Below are positions 9,764 through 17,948 of a DNA stretch of 64,000 nucleotides, piece after piece (position 1 is the stretch's first letter; every line of letters starts with the position of its first letter). Below the pieces are notes generated by a model, which saw only the letters and a list, made by a program, of their open reading frames with translations, had not been told where the DNA came from and did no database searches. Origin of the DNA: Ruegeria marina (GTDB taxonomy: Bacteria; Pseudomonadota; Alphaproteobacteria; Rhodobacterales; Rhodobacteraceae); the NCBI RefSeq assembly GCF_900101475.1, contig NZ_FMZV01000009.1, positions 124,001 to 188,000 on the forward strand, read 5' to 3'. The translations under genes and the position numbers were made by a program.

Positions 9764-10384
9764 ATGAGACACTTTGCAGTTGGTCCCGATTGTTCCGGTT
9801 CACTGCTCGGCTGGATGAAGGCTTGGCTGAAGCCACCCTTGCATCCGGGCCGCAAGGCCGCTTTCGCAAACGACCAGTCGAGCGAGAACGACTTTGCGTC
9901 CGGCAAAGTTCCGCCGTCGAAAGATGACTTCAATCCACCAGCGAGACTGCTGGGCATGGCAATGGACCTGATTGGTCCGGGTCTCCTTCTTGGTCGGTCG
10001 GTACTGGTTGTCGGAACCTCCTGGCGCGCCACCGGCCATGTTGCGGGCTGGCTCGAAGACCTTGGCGCCGACGTAGTCACCAGCAAGAACATGGACCACG
10101 CTCTGGGCATGCTTGAACGCAAGCATGATGACTGTTCGTTGCTCGTCGTGATGATGGACGGAACGCGGGACGATGACGAGATCTTTGATTTCCTGGCCCT
10201 GATCCGGCTGAAGCATGAAGATGTTCCAGTCCTGCTCCTGTCCAGGGCATTGGACGGCAATGATTATCGCGGCAGTGGCGGCGCGATCTGCGACGTTGCT
10301 TTGAAAATACCTATAGGGAGGATCGCCTTCGAAATGGGCGTATTGCAGGCGTTCGTCCTGCGGAATGATCCTGATCCCGCCTGA
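9764..10384 (+). CDS. Orphan receiver-like protein with degenerate N-terminal region
   Basis: The 206-aa protein has a low-complexity N-terminus (1-75) and then a receiver (CheY-like) fold: strand RSVLVVG (78-84), strand SLLVVMMD with Asp132 at the phospho-acceptor place, strand VPVLLLS (154-160) and Lys181 in DVALKIPIG. The acidic pair normally at the end of the first strand is absent (GTSW follows), so metal-dependent phosphorylation is doubtful. There is no output domain and no kinase nearby. The 9764 ATG is preceded by a GAGGCAG site; an upstream in-frame start at 9707 is possible. Its role is unknown; it could be a phosphorylation-independent adaptor. Confidence 0.6.
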   Translation: MRHFAVGPDCSGSLLGWMKAWLKPPLHPGRKAAFANDQSSENDFASGKVPPSKDDFNPPARLLGMAMDLIGPGLLLGRSVLVVGTSWRATGHVAGWLEDLGADVVTSKNMDHALGMLERKHDDCSLLVVMMDGTRDDDEIFDFLALIRLKHEDVPVLLLSRALDGNDYRGSGGAICDVALKIPIGRIAFEMGVLQAFVLRNDPDPA

Positions 10385-10424
10385 AGGGGCCTGCCGTTAA
10401 CCCGGCAATGTTTGAACGGGTGTG

Positions 10425-10865
10425 TTATTCTGCTTCAAGCTTCAGCCGAAGATCGCGCAAGACCGGCAGGGTCAGCCGCACACGTTCGGAACCCAATTCG
10501 CCGACGACCTTGTTGATCAGGGGAGCGATCATCGAAATCGCCTGATCGCGGGCCTGCCGCCCTGCGGGGCTGATTGCCACCATCTTGCGGCGTGCATCGT
10601 CCCAGTCGGGGCGGATATGGATGTAACCGGCCCATTCCAGCTTGGCCAAGGTGTTGGTCATCGCGCCGCGTGTCACGTGAAAGGTGTTGGCGAGTTGTGC
10701 CGGAGTTCGTTCTCCGCCAACGAAAACCAGATGGTTCAGCACCGAGAAATGGGAAATTTCCATGCCCTTGGGCAGAATCCGACTCAGCCGGTTACGCAAC
10801 AGCTGATCTGCCGTCAGGATCTCGCTGAACAGCGCCACTGCCAAGGCATGAGTTTCATCAGTCAT
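10425..10865 (-). CDS. MarR-family transcriptional regulator
   Basis: This 146-aa winged-helix repressor-type protein has the recognition helix region RTPAQLANTFHVTRGAMTNT and wing region YIHIRPDWDDARRKMVAISPAG typical of MarR. The start at 10865 leaves 13 bases after the nitrilase gene; an in-frame ATG at 10904 would add 13 residues and overlap that gene by 26 bases. Neither has a strong ribosome-binding site. It is downstream of grxC and the nitrilase on the same strand and may be co-transcribed. Its ligand and targets are unknown. Confidence 0.83.
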   Translation of the reverse strand: MTDETHALAVALFSEILTADQLLRNRLSRILPKGMEISHFSVLNHLVFVGGERTPAQLANTFHVTRGAMTNTLAKLEWAGYIHIRPDWDDARRKMVAISPAGRQARDQAISMIAPLINKVVGELGSERVRLTLPVLRDLRLKLEAE

Positions 10866-10878
10866 TTCAATTTCTGGG

Positions 10879-11709
10879 TCAGGGTCCGTCGAACGCGCGT
10901 ACATGAGTCAAGCTCGGGACTCTGCGCCTGGCTTCTGTAACAGGTTTATCATCCATTTCAAAAAAGTGAATGCCGGGATCGGTGCCTGCGTCGATCAGCA
11001 CCTCACCCCAGGGCGCAACAACAAGGCTGTGGCCATGGGTGCGGCGCGGCTTGCCACGGCTCAGCTTGTGCTCGCCGGTCTGTGCCGGCGCCAGTACCCA
11101 GCAGCCGGTCTCGATCGCCCGCGCGCGCAGCAAGGGTTCCCAATGGGCTGCACCAGTAACGGGTGAAAAGGCCGCCGGAACCGTCATAATGCGCGCACCC
11201 GCCTGCGCCAGGGCAGCGTACAGATGCGGAAAGCGCAGGTCATAACAGACCGTCATACCCACCTTGCCGAAATCGGTCTCGGCCAGAACCGCCCGATTTC
11301 CTGGGCGATAGTTGGCCGATTCGCGAAAGGTCTCGGTCTCGGTGACCTGTACATCGAACATGTGGATCTTGTCGTAGCGGGCTACGATCTGCCCCTGCGG
11401 CCCTATCATGAACGACCGGTTGGCGAAACGCCCGTCGGCGTCATGGGTCTTGATCCCAAGCGATCCGATCAGCAGCCATATCCCCAACTCTGCCGCCTGA
11501 GCCCGAAGGCCCGCCAGCGTGATGTCGTCCTCTTCGTGCTGCAAGACCTCTCGCTGACGCGTGGTGCTGGTCGAGAGACAGTTCGTCACCTCGGGCGTCA
11601 ACACCCATCGGGCGCCCTGTGCGGCAGCCTCGGCCATCATGGTCCGGACCATTGCCAGGTTCTCGGCCGGATCGTCCGAAGAGCTTATCTGCAGCAGCGC
11701 GGTTTTCAT
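10879..11709 (-). CDS. Carbon-nitrogen hydrolase, Nit1-like (deaminated glutathione amidase type)
   Basis: The 276-aa protein is a nitrilase-superfamily amidase with the full Glu-Lys-Cys triad: E40 in LTPEVTN, K114 in RYDKIHMFDV and C155 in VCYDLRFP. The IHMFDV and HWEPLLRARAIE features match the Nit1/Nit2 branch, whose members hydrolyse deaminated glutathione as metabolite repair. The neighbour is glutaredoxin grxC, which overlaps it (TGATG), and this supports a glutathione-linked role. Exact substrate is inferred. Confidence 0.88.
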   Translation of the reverse strand: MKTALLQISSSDDPAENLAMVRTMMAEAAAQGARWVLTPEVTNCLSTSTTRQREVLQHEEDDITLAGLRAQAAELGIWLLIGSLGIKTHDADGRFANRSFMIGPQGQIVARYDKIHMFDVQVTETETFRESANYRPGNRAVLAETDFGKVGMTVCYDLRFPHLYAALAQAGARIMTVPAAFSPVTGAAHWEPLLRARAIETGCWVLAPAQTGEHKLSRGKPRRTHGHSLVVAPWGEVLIDAGTDPGIHFFEMDDKPVTEARRRVPSLTHVRAFDGP

Positions 11710-11966
11710 CAGCTGGCCAGCATCGGGTCGAGTTTACCGTCTTGCTCAAGGTCGAACAGGTCATCGCACCCGCCAACATGGGTGTCTCCGATGAAGATTT
11801 GCGGAACTGTCCGGCGACCACCTGCACGCTCGATCATCTCGGGCTTGCGGCCCGGATTGGCGAGCACGTTGATTTCCGTGTACTCGACGCCCTTCTTGGT
11901 CAGCAAACGCTTGGCCGCATGGCAATAACCGCAGAGCGGCGAGGTGTAGATTTCGACAGGTTTCAT
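11709..11966 (-). CDS. grxC: Glutaredoxin 3
   Basis: The 85-aa dithiol glutaredoxin reduces protein or glutathione mixed disulfides. It has the CGYC active site (C12, C15), the cis-proline in TVPQIF and the glutathione-binding GGCDDL. Length and ending fit GrxC. It overlaps the following nitrilase start, so the two are probably translated together. A repeat-like hairpin sequence lies directly upstream, between it and comF. Confidence 0.95.
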   Translation of the reverse strand: MKPVEIYTSPLCGYCHAAKRLLTKKGVEYTEINVLANPGRKPEMIERAGGRRTVPQIFIGDTHVGGCDDLFDLEQDGKLDPMLAS

Positions 11967-11993
11967 GTATCGGTCCTTCGGGTTTGCGACAAT

Positions 11994-12062
11994 CTAGAGC
12001 ATTTCCCGAAAAAGTGGAGACAGGTTTTGCGACAGTTCGGATCGGGAATTCAGCACATCTAG
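11994..12062. repeat. Candidate interspersed palindromic repeat between comF and grxC
   Basis: The unit starts CTAGAGCATTTCCCGAAAAA and ends CATCTAGG. TTCCCGA (12003-12009) is matched by TCGGGAA (12042-12048) in inverted orientation, and both ends carry CTAG; the last CTAG includes the comF stop codon. Its start resembles a repeat type I recall from Rhizobiales and Rhodobacterales intergenic DNA (GAGCATTTTCCGAAAAAGTG-like). Only one copy was noticed in this window, so assignment as a repeat rests on recall. Confidence 0.45.
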
Positions 12063-12787
12063 GTATCGCGAGTCACCCGTGCCAGAGCCAATACGAAAAC
12101 TTGAGCCGCTCCCGCATCCAGACAGGCCCGGGCGCAGGCCCCGAACGTCGCGCCCGAGGTCATCACGTCATCGACCAGCAACACGTCCCGCGCCGCCATC
12201 CGGTGCTTGCGGCGCGGATGTGCGGCGATGGCATTGTCCAGAACCTCGCCTCGCTGCGCCGCCGTCATCCCCTCCAGCATCGGTGTCGCCACGGCGCGGA
12301 ACAGCAGGTCAGGACAGACAGGCAAGCCGGTGATACGCCCGACACTCTGGGCCAGCAGGGCCGACTGGTTGTACCGCCGCCGCGCCAGCCGTGACCAATG
12401 CAAAGGCACTGGTGCGATCAGCATCCCCTCATGCAGAAGCGGTTTTGCCACCCGTGCCATCCACAGACCGGCCGGCCGTGCCAGTTCGGGCCGATCGCCA
12501 TGTTTCAGCGCCAGCACCATGCGCCGCGCCCGCCCGGTATAAAGAAGGGCCGATCGTCCATCCTTCCATGGTCTGGGATGTGCCATGCAGTCGTCACATT
12601 CGATCCGGTGCCCGTCGGCGGCCCCGATCAGCGGCGCGCCACAGCTTTCACAGACAGTTCCATCAATGAATGGGGTGTCCCGCCAGCAGGTGCCGCACAG
12701 GCCGAAGTCGGAGATGACCAGATCACCGCACCCAAGACAGCGCGGGGGATAGATTGTCTTGATCGCGGTTTGAATTTTCTGCCACAT
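12059..12787 (-). CDS. ComF-family phosphoribosyltransferase-like protein
   Basis: The 242-aa protein has an N-terminal double zinc ribbon with eight cysteines (17, 20, 31, 34, 46, 49, 64, 67) and a C-terminal type I phosphoribosyltransferase fold with the PRPP loop VLLVDDVMTSGAT (about 203-215). ComF proteins are needed for DNA uptake during transformation in Gram-positives and Haemophilus; in Roseobacters the role is less certain. The start at 12787 lies just 16 bases from the divergent methyltransferase start at 12804, so the promoters overlap. Confidence 0.88.
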   Translation of the reverse strand: MWQKIQTAIKTIYPPRCLGCGDLVISDFGLCGTCWRDTPFIDGTVCESCGAPLIGAADGHRIECDDCMAHPRPWKDGRSALLYTGRARRMVLALKHGDRPELARPAGLWMARVAKPLLHEGMLIAPVPLHWSRLARRRYNQSALLAQSVGRITGLPVCPDLLFRAVATPMLEGMTAAQRGEVLDNAIAAHPRRKHRMAARDVLLVDDVMTSGATFGACARACLDAGAAQVFVLALARVTRDT

Positions 12788-12803
12788 GGGTTAGGTGCGC
12801 CTC

Positions 12804-13637
12804 ATGAAACCACCAAGTAGTCAGACCACTTCCGTTTTGGTCGATCGTGCCGCTCTTGCCGCGCGCCGGCGGCGGAGCCGAGAAGACGCGCTGTTCCTGC
12901 ACAATGCGGCGCTGGACGAAGTGCAGGATCGTCTCTCCATGGTTAACAGAAGCTTTACGGATATCGCGGTCGTCACGCCCTTTCCGCGTATCTGGGACGA
13001 AGCCTTCGCCGGGGCCCGGATGGTCGGCGACGACGATGTCCTCGCGCTGCCCGAGACGAGTTGCGATCTCGTGGTGCACGCGATGGCGCTGCACTGGGCT
13101 AACGATCCGGTAGGTCAGTTGATACAGTGCCGCCGGGCGCTGCGCCCCGATGGACTGTTGCTGGCGATATGCCTGGGTGGGCAGACGCTTTCGGAACTGC
13201 GCGCCGTGCTTGCCCAGGCCGAGGCCGAGGTCACAGGCGGGCTAAGCCCGCGCATCGCACCGATGGGCGAGATCCGCGATCTTGGCGCGCTGCTGCAGCG
13301 CGCGGGCCTCGCGCTCCCTGTCGCCGACAACCTGAGCCTGACGGCGGAATACCGCGACCTGTTCCACCTGATGCACGACCTGCGCGCCATGGGGGAAACC
13401 AATGCGCTATCGGCACGTCTGCGTCGCCCCACACGCCGGGCTGTGTTCGACCGTGCGGCGGCGCTCTACACGGAACAGCATTCAACGCCCGAAGGCCGGC
13501 TGCCTGCCACGTTCGAACTGATCTGCCTGACCGGCTGGGCGCCGGACGAAAGCCAGCCGAAACCCCTCCGGCCCGGATCGGCCCAGATGCGCCTTGCCGC
13601 GGCTCTGGGTTCCGAAGAGAAGGGTTTGCCGGATTGA
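12804..13637 (+). CDS. SAM-dependent methyltransferase, BioC/NDUFAF5-like
   Basis: The 277-aa protein resembles the alphaproteobacterial homologues of mitochondrial NDUFAF5: an N-terminal basic stretch (ALAARRRRSRED), a degenerate class I methyltransferase core, and the motif DLVVHAMALHWANDP followed by CRRALRPDGLLLA. The ATG at 12804 is preferred over the GTG at 12795 (AGGTG lies upstream). It precedes hemH on the same strand with a 57-base gap. Whether it methylates, hydroxylates or is a biotin-pathway BioC cannot be told from sequence; no other bio genes are nearby. Confidence 0.78.
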   Translation: MKPPSSQTTSVLVDRAALAARRRRSREDALFLHNAALDEVQDRLSMVNRSFTDIAVVTPFPRIWDEAFAGARMVGDDDVLALPETSCDLVVHAMALHWANDPVGQLIQCRRALRPDGLLLAICLGGQTLSELRAVLAQAEAEVTGGLSPRIAPMGEIRDLGALLQRAGLALPVADNLSLTAEYRDLFHLMHDLRAMGETNALSARLRRPTRRAVFDRAAALYTEQHSTPEGRLPATFELICLTGWAPDESQPKPLRPGSAQMRLAAALGSEEKGLPD

Positions 13638-13694
13638 CGGCGGGGGATATCCGGTTATCTCAGGTCGAAACCGATAGAATTCAGGAAGCCAGAT

Positions 13695-14744
13695 ATGTTC
13701 GATGCTACCCGCCCTGCCCATGCCCCGACCGACCATCCCAAGGTCAAGATGGGGCGTGTCGGCGTCTTGATCGCCAATCTCGGCACACCTGACGACTACA
13801 CCTACTGGCCCATGAGGCGTTACCTGAACGAGTTCCTGTCGGACAAGCGTGTGATCGACTATCCGGCCTGGAAATGGCAGCCGATCCTGCAGGCGATCAT
13901 CCTGACCAAGCGCCCTTTCAGCTCGGGTGCGGCCTATAAATCCATCTGGAATCATGACAAGGGTGAAAGCCCGCTGATGAGCATCACAAAGGACCAGACA
14001 GCAAAGCTGCGGGCAGCGCTGGTCGAACGCTATGGCGATAATGTGATGGTGGATTTCTGCATGCGGTACGGCAATCCGTCGACCAGGTCCAAGGTGCGCC
14101 AGATGGTCGCCGAAGGCTGCGACCGCATCCTGTTCTTTCCGCTATACCCGCAATACGCCGGTGCCACGACCGCCACGGCCAATGACCAGTTCTTTCGCGC
14201 GCTGATGGAGGAAACCTGGCAGCCCTCCGCCCGGACGGTGCCCGCCTATTTCGACGAGCCTGCCTATATCGACGCGCTGGCGCAGTCGGTCGAACGGGCC
14301 TATGCGGCAATGGACCAGCAACCCGATGTGCTGGTTTGCTCGTATCACGGCATGCCCGAGCGCTATCTGATGCAGGGCGACCCGTATCACTGCCAATGCG
14401 CCAAGACCACGCGGCTGTTGCGCGAACGTCTTGGATGGGACGAATCACGCATCGTCTCGACCTTCCAGTCAAGGTTCGGCCCCGAGGAATGGCTAAAGCC
14501 CTATACCGTCGAGCACGTTGCCGAACTGGCGCGGCAGGGCAAGAAGAACATCGCCGTCATCGCGCCTGCGTTTTCCGCCGACTGCATCGAAACGCTCGAA
14601 GAGATCAACGAAGAGATTCGCGAAAGCTTCGAACATGCTGGGGGCGAAACCTTTACCTATATCCCCTGTCTGAACGACGAGGATGCCCATATCGGAGCTT
14701 TGGCCAAGGTGGTCGAAGACAACCTGCGCGGCTGGCTGGACTAG
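13695..14744 (+). CDS. hemH: Ferrochelatase
   Basis: Ferrochelatase inserts Fe2+ into protoporphyrin IX, the last step of haem b synthesis. The 349-aa protein has the N-terminal GVLIANLGTP, the catalytic His in SYHGMPERY (about 217), the FQSRFG motif and the conserved acidic CIETLEEI. AGGAAG precedes the start. The stop codon is embedded in the left arm of a 105-bp inverted-repeat element, and a bidirectional terminator follows. Confidence 0.97.
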   Translation: MFDATRPAHAPTDHPKVKMGRVGVLIANLGTPDDYTYWPMRRYLNEFLSDKRVIDYPAWKWQPILQAIILTKRPFSSGAAYKSIWNHDKGESPLMSITKDQTAKLRAALVERYGDNVMVDFCMRYGNPSTRSKVRQMVAEGCDRILFFPLYPQYAGATTATANDQFFRALMEETWQPSARTVPAYFDEPAYIDALAQSVERAYAAMDQQPDVLVCSYHGMPERYLMQGDPYHCQCAKTTRLLRERLGWDESRIVSTFQSRFGPEEWLKPYTVEHVAELARQGKKNIAVIAPAFSADCIETLEEINEEIRESFEHAGGETFTYIPCLNDEDAHIGALAKVVEDNLRGWLD

Positions 14745-14847
14745 AGTTTTTCGGGGGGAATAGCCGAAGTATCCAGTATTGCGCATGCCAAAAGAGCGCG
14801 AAGCGACGCATTGCGTTGAGGTTATGGGGTATTCCCTAAAAAACTCT
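14743..14847. repeat. 105-bp element with imperfect terminal inverted repeats
   Basis: The left end AGAGTTTTTCGGGGGGAATA (14743-14762) is the imperfect inverse of the right end TATTCCCTAAAAAACTCT (14830-14847). The interior of about 67 bases has no ORF. The size and ends resemble a MITE or other non-autonomous repeat inserted at the hemH stop; no clear target duplication is seen. Only this copy was noticed in the window. Confidence 0.5.
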
Positions 14848-14874
14848 GATCCGCAGGCCCCTGCTGCAAAAGAA

Positions 14875-14901
14875 AAAGGCGGTGGGGGACCCACCGCCTT
14901 T
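14875..14901. terminator. Bidirectional terminator between hemH and a small membrane protein
   Basis: A 12-bp perfect stem AAAGGCGGTGGG (14875-14886) and CCCACCGCCTTT (14890-14901) closes a 3-base loop. The minus-strand reading continues in a U-rich run (UUUUUCUUUU), so it serves the minus-strand small gene best and probably hemH too. Confidence 0.85.
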
Positions 14902-14927
14902 CTCGTGATTGGCCAGAGGCCTATCGC

Positions 14928-15113
14928 TTAGTTGTTGGCTGCAACTGCAACGCCGACCAGAACCAGCAGGATCAGCGGCAGCAGGATGCCGCTCGACGAG
15001 CTCTGGGTCTCTTCGACGATGACCGGTGCTTCAACGACCGGCTCCGACAGGTTGCCGGCGAATGCGGTCGAAGCAGCGGCGGAAAGAGCAGCAGCGAGAA
15101 CGAGTTTCTTCAT
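14928..15113 (-). CDS. Small exported protein with C-terminal membrane segment
   Basis: This 61-aa protein begins MKKLVLAAALSAAASTAFAG, a clear signal peptide with an AFA-G cleavage site, has a short Val/Glu/Ser-rich linker (about 21-40) and a hydrophobic C-terminal segment (GILLPLILLVLVGVAVAA). The start at 15113 is set by GGAGGTTAAC immediately upstream; longer in-frame starts lack such a site. A possible promoter on the minus strand is TTGCAT (15211-15206), 17 bases, TTAGAA (15188-15183). Function unknown; likely an inner-membrane-anchored periplasmic peptide. Confidence 0.72.
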   Translation of the reverse strand: MKKLVLAAALSAAASTAFAGNLSEPVVEAPVIVEETQSSSSGILLPLILLVLVGVAVAANN

Positions 15114-15253
15114 GTTAACCTCCAGTATTTGCGCGATTCTCCAATATGTGAACCGCGCACCCAAGACTTACCTCGTGAGTTTTTCTAATCAGCTATCCGG
15201 TTCGAATGCAAACGGTTGTTGTGGTGTTCACCCCTTTGAGTGCTGAAATGTCG

Positions 15254-15853
15254 TCAAATTAGCAACACTTGCGTGCCTACTTTGGTCAATTCGAACAGTT
15301 CGGAAATATGTTCGTTGTACAGGCCTATGCATCCGTTCGATGATCTTCGACCGATCTTGCGGGTGTCGTGTGTTCCGTGGATCCGATAGTACTGCCAGCT
15401 CAGGTACAAAGCATGTGTGCCCAGCGGGTTGTCCGGCCCCGGCGGAATGTAATCGGGCCATTCCGGGTTTCGTTTCTTCATCGAGGGCGTTGGCGACCAG
15501 CTTGGCCCGACAACCTTGCGAATCACGCTGGTGCGGCCGCGTCGCGTCATGTCATCGGTCAGTGGCACCGACGAGGGGTAGAGCTTGTATACGCTCTGGT
15601 CATCCGACCAGAAGTGCAAGGCGCGCGACACCGTATCCACGAGAATTGCACCATTGCGGGTGTTCGAGAAATAGGGCTGCCAGGACAGCGCCTTGAAACT
15701 CGAAATGTTGCGCCGCACCGGCGCTTCGGGCTCAGGTGCGGGACGGGTGGGATCGTCTGGAATATACTGGGCCAGCGCGGGCATGCCGAAAGAGGATGCG
15801 GCACCAATCAGAAATGTGCGCCGGGTCGAGAGTTTCGAAATCTTCTTGACCAT
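15254..15853 (-). CDS. L,D-transpeptidase (YkuD domain), Tat-exported
   Basis: The 199-aa protein has a twin-arginine signal (STRRTFLIGAA, about 9-19; cleavage after ALAQ) and a YkuD domain with the catalytic HGTHDTRKIGRRSSNGCIGL motif near the C-terminus. L,D-transpeptidases make 3-3 peptidoglycan crosslinks or attach lipoproteins in the periplasm. It is divergent from the CAP lipoprotein gene with 173 bases between, in which I see no further ORF. Confidence 0.92.
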   Translation of the reverse strand: MVKKISKLSTRRTFLIGAASSFGMPALAQYIPDDPTRPAPEPEAPVRRNISSFKALSWQPYFSNTRNGAILVDTVSRALHFWSDDQSVYKLYPSSVPLTDDMTRRGRTSVIRKVVGPSWSPTPSMKKRNPEWPDYIPPGPDNPLGTHALYLSWQYYRIHGTHDTRKIGRRSSNGCIGLYNEHISELFELTKVGTQVLLI

Positions 15854-16026
15854 GAGATCTGACCTTTACGCTAATACTACGAGACGGTCCAATCATATGG
15901 CTGTCGTGCGGCGGTCGCAAATCAAACCGCGATCTCGCGATCTATTGTGCCCCCGGCAATGGACATGATTTGCATCGTGGCGTGTCTGACGCTATTTCAA
16001 GGCGCGAAGATACAATTGGTGAAACC

Positions 16027-16536
16027 ATGGCGCGACTAATCTCCCTGCTGGTGATTTGCTTTCTTGGGTTGGCGGCTTGTACCGACACCGGACCGAGCAC
16101 TCTTGGCTCGGATGGCAAACCCTTGCCCAAGGCCTACAAGATCCGGGGAAATCCGGCGACGCTCCAGTTCAGGATGCTCGACTCTGTCAATGCTCTGCGG
16201 CAGGCGTCCGGGCTTGCGCCAGTGCAGCTGAACGCACAACTCAATGCAGCTGCGGCTACCCATGCTCGTGACATGTCGGTGCAGAACCGCCCCTGGCACT
16301 TTGGCTCCGACGGGTCCTCTCCGATCGACCGGGCCGTGCGCGCCGGTTATCCGGGCGTGTTCCTGGGCGAAGCAATTTCGGAAACTTACGAGACTGAGGT
16401 TGAAACGCTTGCCGCGTGGATGGAAGAACCCGGCCCGCGTTCCGTGATACTGGACCCGAAGGCGGTCAACATGGGCTTTGCATGGTTTCAGGAAAACAAC
16501 GGCAAGATCTGGTGGGCCCTGGAAATGGGCGGTTGA
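16027..16536 (+). CDS. CAP-domain lipoprotein
   Basis: The 169-aa protein has a lipoprotein signal with the lipobox LAAC (Cys18) and a CAP/SCP-like domain (about 45-165: LDSVNALRQASGLAPVQLN, ARDMSVQNRPWHFG, GEAISETY, GFAWFQENNGKIWWALEMG). It should be anchored in a membrane facing the periplasm. Bacterial CAP proteins have varied or unknown roles. The start at 16027 is chosen so that the lipobox is at normal distance; an upstream in-frame ATG at 15970 would break the signal. A terminator follows directly. Confidence 0.88.
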   Translation: MARLISLLVICFLGLAACTDTGPSTLGSDGKPLPKAYKIRGNPATLQFRMLDSVNALRQASGLAPVQLNAQLNAAAATHARDMSVQNRPWHFGSDGSSPIDRAVRAGYPGVFLGEAISETYETEVETLAAWMEEPGPRSVILDPKAVNMGFAWFQENNGKIWWALEMGG

Positions 16537-16559
16537 GATCGACGCCACGTTACAAATGG

Positions 16560-16588
16560 AAAAGGACCCCGCCGGGGTCCTTTTTTTT
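16560..16588. terminator. Bidirectional terminator between the CAP lipoprotein and ptsN
   Basis: An 11-bp stem AAAAGGACCCC (16560-16570) and GGGGTCCTTTT (16574-16584) closes a 3-base loop and runs into eight T. It lies between convergent genes and can stop both. Confidence 0.92.
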
Positions 16589-16603
16589 CATTCAGAATGA
16601 GAG

Positions 16604-17068
16604 TCAGGCCGCCTGAAGGGGATGTGATTCGGTAAGAATCGCGTAGATCTTGTTGGGATCCGGATTGGCCCGCAGCTTGGTGCAAATAGCTTGCTCCCGT
16701 AGGGTCCGCGACACCAATGCCAAAGCTTTCAAATGTTCGGCGCCCGCATCTTCAGGTGCGAACAGGGAAAAGGCCAGGTCGACCGGAAGCCGGTCGACGG
16801 AGCCGAAGTCCAAGGGTTTTTCAAGCATGATAAATGCGCCGGCGACGGACTCGAGCCCGGGAATTCTGGCATGCGGCAAAGCCACGCCATGGCCGACTCC
16901 GGTCGGGCCCAGGCTTTCCCGTTCCAGCAATGCTTCCAGCGTTTCCTGAGCGTTCATACTCAGGGCACTTTCAGCCAAGTCCGCGATTTCTTGAAACAAT
17001 CTCTTCTTGCTCGAAGCGGCGCCAATCACTCGGACCGCTTTCGGCTTAAGGATGCTCGAAAGCTCCAT
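16604..17068 (-). CDS. ptsN: Nitrogen PTS EIIA protein
   Basis: PtsN is the terminal phospho-carrier of the regulatory PTS(Ntr), affecting potassium and nitrogen responses. The 154-aa protein begins MELSSILKPKAV and carries the phosphorylated His66 in GVALPHARIPG. The start at 17068 has GAGGAG nine bases upstream; the longer open frame is not used. It follows hpf by 64 bases on the same strand, a conserved pairing. Confidence 0.96.
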   Translation of the reverse strand: MELSSILKPKAVRVIGAASSKKRLFQEIADLAESALSMNAQETLEALLERESLGPTGVGHGVALPHARIPGLESVAGAFIMLEKPLDFGSVDRLPVDLAFSLFAPEDAGAEHLKALALVSRTLREQAICTKLRANPDPNKIYAILTESHPLQAA

Positions 17069-17132
17069 ATGTTCTTGCTCCTCGGACATGCCACCGCACA
17101 GGGCGGAGGCATGTCTGGTCAAATCTTGCGGT

Positions 17133-17696
17133 TTATGGATCGATCCAGCCGATATTGCCGTCTTCGCGACGGTATACGACGTTCAACCCATCCTTGCTCT
17201 CGTTTCGAAACACAAGAACCGGGGCTCCGGCCAATTCCATCTGCATCACGGCTTCGCCGACCGAAAGCGAGGGAATCTTGGTTTCCATCTCGGCCACGAT
17301 GATCGGTTGCAGAGAGTCAGGCTCGGCCTCGGCGTCAGTTTCATCAGACGCGAGGATATAGGATGCTGCCCCATAGAGTTCAACCGGCTCGGACCGATCC
17401 TTGTGGTGATCTTTCAGCCGGCGCTTGTAGCGGCGCAGTTGCTTGTCCATCTTTTCGCAGCAGCTGTCGAAGGCAGCGTAGATCTCGTTGGCATGCGCCT
17501 TTGCCTGGGCGGTCAAGCCGGTCGACAGGTGCACGGTTGCTTCGCACACGTATTCATGGGCAGAGCGGGAAAACACGACTTGAGCGTCAGTTGGGCGTTG
17601 CGCGTATTTGGATACGACTTCTCCCAGTTCAGCCTCGACATGAGTCTGCAAGGCGGCACCTATGTCGATTTGCTTTCCGCTGATTTGATAACGCAT
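17133..17696 (-). CDS. hpf: Ribosome hibernation promoting factor, long form
   Basis: The 187-aa protein has the N-terminal S30AE domain (MRYQISGKQIDIGAALQTHV, about 1-105) and the C-terminal dimerisation domain (about 125-187), so it is long HPF, which forms 100S ribosome dimers in one step. GAAGGAGATCAC gives a strong ribosome-binding site for the ATG at 17696. A possible minus-strand promoter is TTGTCA (17778-17773), 17 bases, ATAACA (17755-17750). The 252-base gap to lptB holds no ORF I can support. Confidence 0.95.
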   Translation of the reverse strand: MRYQISGKQIDIGAALQTHVEAELGEVVSKYAQRPTDAQVVFSRSAHEYVCEATVHLSTGLTAQAKAHANEIYAAFDSCCEKMDKQLRRYKRRLKDHHKDRSEPVELYGAASYILASDETDAEAEPDSLQPIIVAEMETKIPSLSVGEAVMQMELAGAPVLVFRNESKDGLNVVYRREDGNIGWIDP

Positions 17697-17948
17697 GTGA
17701 TCTCCTTCACAAATTTCACCCCTATTGACACCGCGATATACGGTGCGCCTGTTATTCTTGGGTGACGGGAATTGACAAAGTTTCGGATTGTGGACGTTTG
17801 TTCCCTTCCTCGAAAGGGTGACCAGAAACAGCTTCGAACCGCAGCTTTGCCATAGCTCTATTGAGGCAAGAGACGCGCGTACTGTCAATCACAAGCACGG
17901 GTCTGCGACGGATTTTCCTCTGTTGCGTCCGGAAAGCCGGGTCGCGGG

